Assembly (NCBI GenBank): GCA_900768515.1
Contig: CAAGDG010000001.1
Location: forward strand, 1-15,972
Length of the DNA: 15,972 nucleotides
Source: Lentisphaeria bacterium
GTDB lineage: Bacteria; Verrucomicrobiota; Lentisphaeria; Victivallales; Victivallaceae
Direction of reading: 5' to 3'
In this document: piece by piece, positions 1 to 5,140 of the stretch
Layout: the number at the start of each line of letters is the position of its first letter
Numbering within the stretch: position 1 is the first letter of the stretch
Notes under the pieces: model-generated
What the model saw: only the letters and a program-made list of their open reading frames with translations
Told to the model about the DNA's origin: nothing
Databases searched by the model: none
Position numbers and translations under genes: made by a program

Positions 1-765
1 CGGCGGGAGAACGGTTTCCGCAGTGAACTTCCGGGAGCGAAGCACCTCGATGACCTCCCCCTCGCGGATGTATTCGCGCCCCTTTTCCACCATCGCCATG
101 TAGCTCTCGCGATCCAGATTGGAGCGGAACTGCGGCGGCGCGACCCGCCGGACCGCCGGCAGAACAACCGGTCGGGAGAGCCGTTCGACAATCCGGTCGA
201 TTTCCGAGACGGCATGGTCGTAGGCCGCCTTCAGCGTCGGAAATTCCGCCGGACGCACCGTCACCGAAATCAGCATCACATGGCGCACATTGTCGAAAAT
301 GATCATCTCGTCGGTGAGCAGAAATGCGCTCGAAGGACCGGAGAGCCCCGGACGGGGCGGCGGCAGCTCCTCAAACTCTCCAACCGTCTCGTAACCGAGA
401 TATCCGACCGCGCCGCCGAAGAGCGGAGGCAGTTCCGACGGCGCCGCGGTCCGGCCGCTGCCGAGCAGCGTCCTGAGCGCAAGGAAAGGACCGTCCGGGG
501 CCGGAAGCTCCCGTTTTCCCTCCCGGTCGGCGTAGTACGCCCTGCCCTCCTCCACGGTGAACACGCCCCGCGGATTCAGACCGATGAACGAATAGCGGCC
601 GAACTTCTCCCCCGCTTCCACACTCTCGAGCAGGAACACGTTCTCGTCATCCGCCAGCCGCGCCAGCACCGAAACCGGCGTCTCCAGATCGCCGATCACC
701 CGCCGGACCACCGGAATCCGGTCCGCACCTTCGGAAAGCTTTCGAAACTCTTCAAAACTCTGCAT
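1..765 (-). CDS. trpE: Anthranilate synthase component I, N-terminal part (runs off the left edge)
   Basis: The 255 residues visible are the N-terminal portion of TrpE, which with a glutamine amidotransferase converts chorismate to anthranilate, the first step of tryptophan synthesis, in the cytoplasm. What is seen: the family's N-terminal signature LLESVEAGEKFGRYSFIG at residues 45-62, whose LLES segment is the known tryptophan feedback-inhibition site, and a later AVGYLGYE-type segment (GGAVGYLGYETV). The start is ATG at 765-763 with AGGAGTG at 771-777, six to seven bases upstream. The catalytic C-terminal half lies outside the window. The last visible segment (IREGEVIEVLRSRKF) is the family's GD-I-Q-V-S-R region with Glu in place of the usual Gln. 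PabB and isochorismate synthase are the alternatives, but the feedback motif and the tryptophan attenuator upstream favour TrpE. Confidence 0.93.
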   Translation of the reverse strand, partial: MQSFEEFRKLSEGADRIPVVRRVIGDLETPVSVLARLADDENVFLLESVEAGEKFGRYSFIGLNPRGVFTVEEGRAYYADREGKRELPAPDGPFLALRTLLGSGRTAAPSELPPLFGGAVGYLGYETVGEFEELPPPRPGLSGPSSAFLLTDEMIIFDNVRHVMLISVTVRPAEFPTLKAAYDHAVSEIDRIVERLSRPVVLPAVRRVAPPQFRSNLDRESYMAMVEKGREYIREGEVIEVLRSRKFTAETVLPP

Positions 766-804
766 TTGAACACTCCTATTTCTCAATTTCTGGAATTTTG
801 ACAC

Positions 805-845
805 AAAAAAAGCGGGCTGAATCTGATCAATAGATTCAACCCGCT
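805..845 (-). terminator. Attenuator terminator (3:4 hairpin) in the trpE leader
   Basis: On the minus strand, arm 845-832 (AGCGGGTTGAATCT) pairs with arm 824-811 (AGATTCAGCCCGCT) in a 14-bp stem with one G-U and a 7-base loop. A run of seven U follows at 811-805. It lies inside the transcribed leader, 40 bases before the trpE start codon, so it can only regulate trpE. It is arm 3:4 of the attenuator described for 838-975. Confidence 0.9.
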
Positions 846-975
846 GTTACCGGAATGATTTTCTCTTGTCGAGAACCGCCCTCTGACTCTCCGGCGGTCC
901 TGCAACACTTTTTTCAGACATCGACACGGTTTTCAGAGCAGCGGCAAGCTGGCCACAGCGGGCTTTCGCCACTGC
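838..975 (-). promoter_or_regulatory. trp attenuator switch: protector (1:2) and antiterminator (2:3) pairings
   Basis: Two further pairings compete with the terminator. Arm 2 (minus 964-955, AGCCCGCTGT) is complementary over 10 bases, one a G-U, to arm 3 (847-838, ACAGCGGGTT), which is the 5' side of the terminator: this is the antiterminator. Arm 2 also folds with arm 1 (975-968, containing Trp codons 2 and 3) in an 8-pair hairpin with one bulge, closed by a GAAA tetraloop (967-964). AGCCCGCT occurs in both arm 2 and arm 4 (818-811), so the two arms compete for the same partner. A small hairpin (898-893 with 880-875, ACCGCC/GGCGGT) would bring arms 2 and 3 together. Inferred action: a ribosome stalled at Trp codons frees arm 2 and allows read-through into trpE. 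Confidence 0.82.
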
Positions 976-1016
976 CATCGCCAACCTTTCACTTCGCTGT
1001 AAAACCGTCGATTCAA
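933..1016 (-). CDS. trpL: trp operon leader peptide (27 aa, Trp-rich)
   Basis: A short frame starting at TTG (1016-1014) with GGGAG at 1028-1024, seven bases away, and ending in TGA at 935-933. Residues 11-18 read GWRWQWRK: three UGG codons in five positions (983-981, 977-975, 971-969), where a random 27-codon frame would usually have none or one. It serves as a sensor rather than an enzyme: stalling of the translating ribosome at low charged tRNA-Trp decides which downstream hairpin forms. The product is probably degraded. A GTG at 992-990 is an alternative start in the same frame, but it has no ribosome binding site. Such peptides are too small for gene callers and rest on the linked RNA structure for support, which is strong here. 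Confidence 0.8.
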   Translation of the reverse strand: MNRRFYSEVKGWRWQWRKPAVASLPLL

Positions 1017-1050
1017 AATGCAACTCCCGAAATACAAATTAACACGCAGA

Positions 1051-1080
1051 ATAAAATGGCACAAAATCCTGAAAAATCAA
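1051..1080 (-). promoter_or_regulatory. Candidate promoter of the trp leader transcript
   Basis: TTGATT at 1080-1075 and TTTTAT at 1056-1051 are 18 bases apart on the minus strand, placing a start near 1044, about 28 bases before the leader TTG. The -10 matches only four of six consensus positions, so the exact hexamers are uncertain. The location, just after a possible upstream terminator and just before the leader peptide, is right. Confidence 0.4.
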
Positions 1081-1118
1081 GCCGTGTTCATAAAAAAACG
1101 TTTTTTTCATGACAAGGC
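1081..1118 (-). terminator. Imperfect AT-rich hairpin after the inhibitor gene
   Basis: An inverted repeat centred on A7-CG-T7, extended by TCAT/ATGA, TG/CA and GCC/GGC with small bulges, lies between the stop codon at 1132 and the trp promoter. It could end the deacetylase-inhibitor transcript. The stem is imperfect and the U tract after it is broken (TTGATTTTTC), so the call is tentative. Confidence 0.35.
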
Positions 1119-1131
1119 TTTTCCGCTCTTT

Positions 1132-1566
1132 TTACGGAGCCACCTCAAAAGTGTACTTCACCGTCGTGAGCGGAGCGATCCCCTTCTCCCACGACCGCAC
1201 ACAGTTTCCGGTGAGAACTCCCGTACCGGAACGGACCGCCCGGATCATCACCTGCCGGCTGCCGCCGGCTCCCGGCATCTCCGATTCCGGGTTCACGTAC
1301 CGCTCACCGGCAATCTCAATCGCGCCCGCCGCTCCGGAGGCGGCGTCGACCTGGAAGAACCAGCTGTATCCGGTGGTCGGATTCTCCTTGAGCGTGACCA
1401 TGACGTACTCTCCGACCCGCACCGGAATCGTCCGGTTGGATTCCGCAGAGGTCAGAACCCGCGATGCGGGCGGCAGCTCAAACTCCTCCGAAACCACCGT
1501 CGAACAACCGCCGCAAAGCAGCACAGCCAGAAACGCCCCCGCGGAAAACATCGCCCCGATCTTCAT
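1132..1566 (-). CDS. Chagasin-type (I42) cysteine protease inhibitor, predicted lipoprotein, 144 aa
   Basis: Residues 1-20 form a signal peptide ending at a possible lipidated Cys21 (VLLCGGC, an imperfect lipobox), so the protein is probably anchored in an outer or inner membrane facing the periplasm. The mature part shows all three loops that chagasin-family inhibitors insert into papain-like proteases: NPTTGY (62-67), GAGG (99-102) and RSW (124-126, family RPW). The length, about 120 residues after the signal, is normal for the family. The start is ATG at 1566 because a strong AAAGGAGG (1583-1576) sits nine bases upstream. Longer readings of the frame lack one and run into the preceding gene. 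That binding site overlaps the stop codon of the deacetylase gene, so the two are co-translated. Known role: inhibition of C1 cysteine proteases. Which protease is targeted here cannot be told. Confidence 0.85.
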   Translation of the reverse strand: MKIGAMFSAGAFLAVLLCGGCSTVVSEEFELPPASRVLTSAESNRTIPVRVGEYVMVTLKENPTTGYSWFFQVDAASGAAGAIEIAGERYVNPESEMPGAGGSRQVMIRAVRSGTGVLTGNCVRSWEKGIAPLTTVKYTFEVAP

Positions 1567-1582
1567 ATTCGGCCGCCTCCTT

Positions 1583-3043
1583 TCATCGATTGCAGGTGGC
1601 ATGAATCCGGCCGCGGCCGGAGGGCCCGTCGTAATCGAGTTCGCACCAGAAGAAGGGACGTTCGCCAAGTTCCGCGCGCCGTGCCGGCAGATCGATCCGG
1701 ATCGTCCGAACACCGGCCGGCAGATCCTCCAGCTGCCGCCGGAGCACGCCGGGCGACCAGGCCAGCGGAAGCCGTACCGTCAGCGCGGGATTTTTGAGAA
1801 CCGCGCCGGAACGGTTGTCCAGCTTCAGCATCAGCGCACCGGAACCGGCGTCGAACCACAGCCCTGCGGAAACTCCCGCAAGTTTGGCCGGCGCGGCGAA
1901 ATCCGCGCGGTTCTCCGGATTGGAGAGCCAGGAAATCTGTTCCGGAATCCGCTGCTCCGGCGAATGTTCGAGCGCCAGCACCCCCGGCTGCGCGAGTTTC
2001 ACCGCGCGCCCGTCCACCGTCGCCGCGGTCGCGCCGGGGGACTCCAGAAAGAGCGGCACGCTGCTGCCGAGCTCGGCCGGAACCATCCGGGTGATCTTCC
2101 AGACGACCTTGTTGCCCTGCGTCGAAACCTTCTCGATCCGGGCGTGGTGAAATTCGTACCGATAAGCGCCGTATTCATTGTTGGTGCAGTACCACCAGTC
2201 GGGACGGCCGGCATGTTGAGCGAATCCGGCCTCCAGCTCCTCCCAGTCCCTGCCCTTCTGCCAGGTGTGAACGCCGACCGTCAGGTTCGGATTGACCTTC
2301 ATCGCCTTTTCATTGGCGATTCCCTTTGCGACATGCTCGGCAAACTTTTCCGCCTTGGTGTCGCGGTCGCCCGGCTGGATCCGCCCCTCGCTGGAGATGT
2401 CGCTCTGACGCAACCCCTGCGTCGAAACCGGGAAACCGCTGTAGGTGTCATGGGTGAAGCCGCAACGGGTGTAGGTGTCCGCAATCGTCCGTCCTATTGC
2501 AGGTTCCCCCTTCTTCGAATAGGCGCCGTAGGCGAAGGCGTGGGTGTTGACCGGGGCGTCGATCGCCGCCTCCAGCTGGGCGCGGCTGGCCCCGAGTTCC
2601 CGGAAGACGCCGTTGGGATCCTTCGCCGCCAGATCCCGCAGATTGGCGTGCTTCATGCCGTGGGCGCCGACGGTGCAGCCGCCCTCCCGGAGTTTTTCCA
2701 GATATCCCTTGAACCACGACTTGCCGGAACTGGCATTAAGATCACAGAGGTAAAAGGTTCCGCGGAACCCGTGTTTCACCATCAGGTCGTGCATCCGCAC
2801 ATGGTTGGGATTGGTGTCGTCCCAGCGGCAGGAGACCGCCAGTTTTTTGCCGTAGGGCAGCGGCGCGACAGTGAGCGCGGCGGAACCGGCGGCAGCCGCG
2901 TCCGGATAGGTCAGCTCCACCGTCTGCGTATAGGTACGCATCCCGAGCGGATTCTCCGCCGGCAGCAGGAAATCGGCTCCGGTCAAGGCGGCGGCGCCCA
3001 TCAGAGCAAGAAAACAACCGATCCAATGTCCGCAACGATTCAT
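1583..3043 (-). CDS. Secreted polysaccharide deacetylase-like protein (NodB/CE4 fold), 486 aa
   Basis: An N-terminal signal peptide (about residues 1-23, FLALMGAAALTGA) is followed by a NodB-type domain at about 65-300. The metal-site elements of the family are visible: an Asp pair in CRWDDTNPNH (75-76) and the HxxxH of GAHGMKH (128 and 132). The remaining 180 residues look like a beta-rich accessory domain. Family members remove N- or O-acetyl groups from chitin-like glycans, peptidoglycan or xylan using a divalent metal; the substrate here is unknown. The start at 3043 has AGGAG at 3054-3050. It is the first gene of a two-gene operon with the chagasin-like lipoprotein 16 bases downstream. 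A non-catalytic relative of the fold is possible, but the metal ligands argue for an active enzyme. Confidence 0.8.
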   Translation of the reverse strand: MNRCGHWIGCFLALMGAAALTGADFLLPAENPLGMRTYTQTVELTYPDAAAAGSAALTVAPLPYGKKLAVSCRWDDTNPNHVRMHDLMVKHGFRGTFYLCDLNASSGKSWFKGYLEKLREGGCTVGAHGMKHANLRDLAAKDPNGVFRELGASRAQLEAAIDAPVNTHAFAYGAYSKKGEPAIGRTIADTYTRCGFTHDTYSGFPVSTQGLRQSDISSEGRIQPGDRDTKAEKFAEHVAKGIANEKAMKVNPNLTVGVHTWQKGRDWEELEAGFAQHAGRPDWWYCTNNEYGAYRYEFHHARIEKVSTQGNKVVWKITRMVPAELGSSVPLFLESPGATAATVDGRAVKLAQPGVLALEHSPEQRIPEQISWLSNPENRADFAAPAKLAGVSAGLWFDAGSGALMLKLDNRSGAVLKNPALTVRLPLAWSPGVLRRQLEDLPAGVRTIRIDLPARRAELGERPFFWCELDYDGPSGRGRIHATCNR

Positions 3044-3084
3044 GAAACACTCCTTTCTTCCAGAAAAATCGTCTCCGTCCGAAG

Positions 3085-3113
3085 ACTATATCACTTCATT
3101 GCGGAAAGATCAA
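3085..3113 (-). promoter_or_regulatory. Sigma70-like promoter of the deacetylase-inhibitor operon
   Basis: TTGATC (3113-3108) and TATAGT (3090-3085) are separated by exactly 17 bases on the minus strand, about 40 bases before the start codon at 3043, and just after the terminator of the upstream gene. Confidence 0.65.
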
Positions 3114-3125
3114 CCGCCGGTCGAC

Positions 3126-3161
3126 AAAAAGGGCGGAGAAACCGCTCCGGCTCCCCCGCCC
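3126..3161 (-). terminator. Rho-independent terminator of the thi4 gene
   Basis: On the minus strand a GC-rich hairpin (3161-3151 GGGCGGGGGAG with 3138-3131 CTCCGCCC, with a small bulge) is followed by five U at 3130-3126. It lies about 30 bases after the stop codon at 3190. Confidence 0.75.
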
Positions 3162-3189
3162 CGCAAACTCCGGTGAAATGGAATCGCGG

Positions 3190-3981
3190 TTACTTCTTCA
3201 GCTCCCTGATCCGATTCACGATCAGCCCGGCGACCTTTTCACCGGAGAGCATCATTCCGCCGAAGATCGGCCCCATCCGGTAGCCGCCGGCGACGTTGTT
3301 GGCGCTCATGCCGCAGGCGAAAAGTCCCGGATAATACTCCGCGGTGTTCTCGACCGTCGAAGCCTCGCCGGAATCCACCCACATCGGACGCTCGCCGAGG
3401 ATGCCGCCGGTTTCCGTCGCCAGTTTGATCTGCGCCTTTTCTGTGGCCAGATGGAGGATTTCGCTCGGATGGCCGGTGCCGTCCAGAACCGCGTCGGCAA
3501 TCACCGTCAGCGGATCGACATGCATGCCGAGCCGTTCGACCGGAGTCCAGTTGATGACCAGTCCGTTGACCTTGCCGTTTTTGAAGACGATGTCTTCGAC
3601 GCTCATCGCATTGAAGATCTTCGCTCCGGCGTGAACCGCACCGTAAATCAGCGCCGACGCCATCTCCACCGAATCGAGCGTGTAATAACCCGGATTGCCG
3701 GCGATCTCCTCGTGGCGGATTCCGAACGCCTTGAGAATATGGCGGGCGCTCTCCTGCACGACCACTTCGTTGAAAAGCATGCCGCCGCCCCAAGTTCCGC
3801 CGCCCGGCGCCAGTTTCCGCTCGAAAATGGCGACTTTGAGTCCGGCTTCCGCCATGTATTTCGCAGCGACCAGCGCGGAGGGTCCGCCGCCGACAATCGC
3901 CACGTCCACCACCAGGTGGTCGAGCAACTTTGACGAGAATTGCTGCACGATCGCGGCAGAAATCACATTTTCAATCGACAT
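3190..3981 (-). CDS. thi4: Thiazole synthase of the Thi4 family (sulfide-dependent type), 263 aa
   Basis: A full-length Thi4: a Rossmann nucleotide-binding segment VDVAIVGGGPSALVAAKYMA (25-44), the GGGTWGGGM loop (60-68), DGTGH (167-171) and the C-terminal RMGPIFGGMMLSGEKVAG (235-252). The family makes the ADP-thiazole precursor of thiamine from NAD and glycine. Eukaryotic Thi4 gives up an active-site Cys as its sulfur source, whereas archaeal and some bacterial members have His there and use sulfide. The only cysteine here is Cys223, far from that site, and His171/His177 lie in the region, so sulfide use is inferred. The start at 3981 has AAAGGA (3997-3992) about ten bases upstream. The gene is monocistronic, with its own terminator, and no other thiamine gene is beside it. 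Older databases may name it ribulose-1,5-bisphosphate synthetase. Confidence 0.92.
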   Translation of the reverse strand: MSIENVISAAIVQQFSSKLLDHLVVDVAIVGGGPSALVAAKYMAEAGLKVAIFERKLAPGGGTWGGGMLFNEVVVQESARHILKAFGIRHEEIAGNPGYYTLDSVEMASALIYGAVHAGAKIFNAMSVEDIVFKNGKVNGLVINWTPVERLGMHVDPLTVIADAVLDGTGHPSEILHLATEKAQIKLATETGGILGERPMWVDSGEASTVENTAEYYPGLFACGMSANNVAGGYRMGPIFGGMMLSGEKVAGLIVNRIRELKK

Positions 3982-4054
3982 GATGACACTGTCCTTTCTT
4001 TGAAGAATCCCCGGAACACGGCCGGGAATTGAAATTCTTTTGAATACAATCGTA

Positions 4055-4084
4055 TTAATATGCCCCGCCGAACGACTTTTTCAA
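4055..4084 (-). promoter_or_regulatory. Candidate promoter of thi4
   Basis: TTGAAA (4084-4079) and TATTAA (4060-4055) are 18 bases apart on the minus strand, about 75 bases before the start codon. The -10 is imperfect. The leader shows no recognisable TPP riboswitch. Confidence 0.4.
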
Positions 4085-4191
4085 GTTGAAGCCCCGGAAA
4101 TTCCGGTTTCCACATTAAAATCCGGAGCCGGAATTTTATCTGAGACTCTCTACTCACGTCCGGAAAAAGCATCATATTTATTTCCCCGCTC

Positions 4192-4220
4192 TTGACTTTA
4201 CAGGACAGGTAGCGTATACT
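4192..4220 (+). promoter_or_regulatory. Strong sigma70-like promoter of the first pseudopilin
   Basis: TTGACT (4192-4197) and TATACT (4215-4220) with a 17-base spacer, five of six consensus bases in each box. Transcription should begin near 4227, giving a leader of about 55 bases that contains the palindrome at 4233-4254. Confidence 0.8.
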
Positions 4221-4232
4221 ATAGTTAACATG

Positions 4233-4254
4233 TATGATAGATATATCTATCATA
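4233..4254. repeat. Perfect 22-bp palindrome at the transcript start
   Basis: The half-site TATGATAGATA is followed immediately by its exact reverse complement TATCTATCATA. It begins about six bases after the predicted transcription start, so it could be an operator that blocks the polymerase when bound, or an 8-9 bp 5'-end hairpin that stabilises the mRNA. No similar palindrome was seen before the second pseudopilin. Confidence 0.75.
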
Positions 4255-4281
4255 TATTTCACTGTTACAGGAAGAAGTCTC

Positions 4282-5031
4282 ATGAAAAGTCGTTTCACCT
4301 TGATCGAGCTGCTGGTGGTGATCGCGATCATCGCAATCCTCGCCGCCATGCTGCTGCCGGCGCTGAATCAGGCCCGGGCCAAAGCACACGCCATCAGTTG
4401 CGTGAACAATCTCAAACAGTGCGGGACGGCACAGCGGATGTACGCAGACGATTTCGACGGAAAAATGCCGATGCAGGCGCGATTCGGCAACGGGATCTAC
4501 TCTTGGGGCTGGGTGATGCTCGGCTGGAACTACGCCGACGACACTGGCAAGAAGAACGATCTGACGGCGCTGGGCGGAGTCAATTACCTCGGCGGTTCCG
4601 AAAAAACAATCGCCTGCCCGACCGCGAACACCTCGCCTTACACCAAAATCAAGAACTACGGCATGGGTCACCTGACCTGGGGCTCCTTTCCGGATGAAAT
4701 GAAAGAGCAGATGGGCGGAAGCGGAATCTTCTATCAGGACTCCCAGGGGTCATCCTACGGCAAGGGAATCAACTCCAACGCGCTGAAAGCCCCCTCTGAA
4801 ACCATCATCATCGCCGACACCGGATATCCGGCCGGCAACGCCGATTTCGGTTTCTGCGCCACCAGCTTCAAAAACGATCAGCCGGATTCCGGCGGCATCA
4901 TGCTGCGCCACAACAACCAGGCGAACTGCCTGTACGGTGACGGCCATGTCATTTCGCTGACCAAGAACGGCCTGGCGGCATCGTTGAACGAGATCACCTA
5001 CGTTCTGGACTCCTCGGGGTCCCCGCAGTAA
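4282..5031 (+). CDS. Pseudopilin-like secreted protein with H-X9-DG motif, 249 aa
   Basis: A short basic leader (MKSR) precedes FTLIELLVVIAIIAILA, the type IV prepilin/pseudopilin N-methylation motif with Glu at +5, then a hydrophobic helix. The globular C-terminal domain carries the processing-associated H-X9-DG motif (His210, Asp220-Gly221). Such proteins are known in large paralogous sets in Lentisphaerota; they are thought to be exported through a type II secretion-like or pilus-like machine, but their job is unknown. The residue before the expected cleavage site is Arg, not the Gly that prepilin peptidases normally need. The start at 4282 has AGGAAG (4269-4274) seven bases upstream; an earlier in-frame ATG at 4234 falls inside the palindrome and lacks a binding site. 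It is a single gene with its own promoter and terminator. Confidence 0.88.
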   Translation: MKSRFTLIELLVVIAIIAILAAMLLPALNQARAKAHAISCVNNLKQCGTAQRMYADDFDGKMPMQARFGNGIYSWGWVMLGWNYADDTGKKNDLTALGGVNYLGGSEKTIACPTANTSPYTKIKNYGMGHLTWGSFPDEMKEQMGGSGIFYQDSQGSSYGKGINSNALKAPSETIIIADTGYPAGNADFGFCATSFKNDQPDSGGIMLRHNNQANCLYGDGHVISLTKNGLAASLNEITYVLDSSGSPQ

Positions 5032-5084
5032 ACCATTCCGGGGCGGGTGTACCCGAACGGGCCCCGCAAAATCATTGAGTGCTG

Positions 5085-5127
5085 AAAAACTTCCCAGCCG
5101 GTCGAAAAGGCCGGCTGGGAAGTTTTT
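5085..5127. terminator. Bidirectional terminator between convergent genes
   Basis: A 14-bp perfect stem (5088-5101 with 5111-5124, AACTTCCCAGCCGG and its complement) with a 9-base loop. TTTTTT follows on the plus strand (5123-5128), and a shorter U run on the minus strand comes from AAAAA at 5085-5089. It ends the pseudopilin transcript from the left and the hydrolase transcript from the right. A second GC-rich nested hairpin (5039-5066) without a U tract lies just before it. Confidence 0.9.
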
Positions 5128-5140
5128 TCTGTTGAAGTTT

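Noticed and set aside
847..978. A 43-residue minus-strand frame (ATG at 978) overlapping the trp leader
   Set aside because: It has no tryptophan and no similarity I recognise, overlaps the W-rich leader in another frame, and its region is better explained by the attenuator RNA structure.
1018..1797. Plus-strand frame starting in the trp promoter region
   Set aside because: It is antisense to the leader and inhibitor gene, very Arg-rich, with no ribosome binding site.
1109..3283. Long plus-strand open frame opposite the deacetylase and inhibitor genes
   Set aside because: Arg/Pro-rich composition with no domains; it is the antisense shadow expected opposite GC-rich genes with clear motifs on the minus strand.
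3982..4190. Possible TPP riboswitch before thi4 (CTGAGA-like string at about 4140)
   Set aside because: The string is on the plus strand, opposite to thi4, and the second conserved half of the aptamer is absent.
5039..5066. Nested GC-rich hairpin taken as a terminator
   Set aside because: It is followed by CAAAATCATT rather than a U tract, and the strong bidirectional terminator at 5085-5127 is sufficient.
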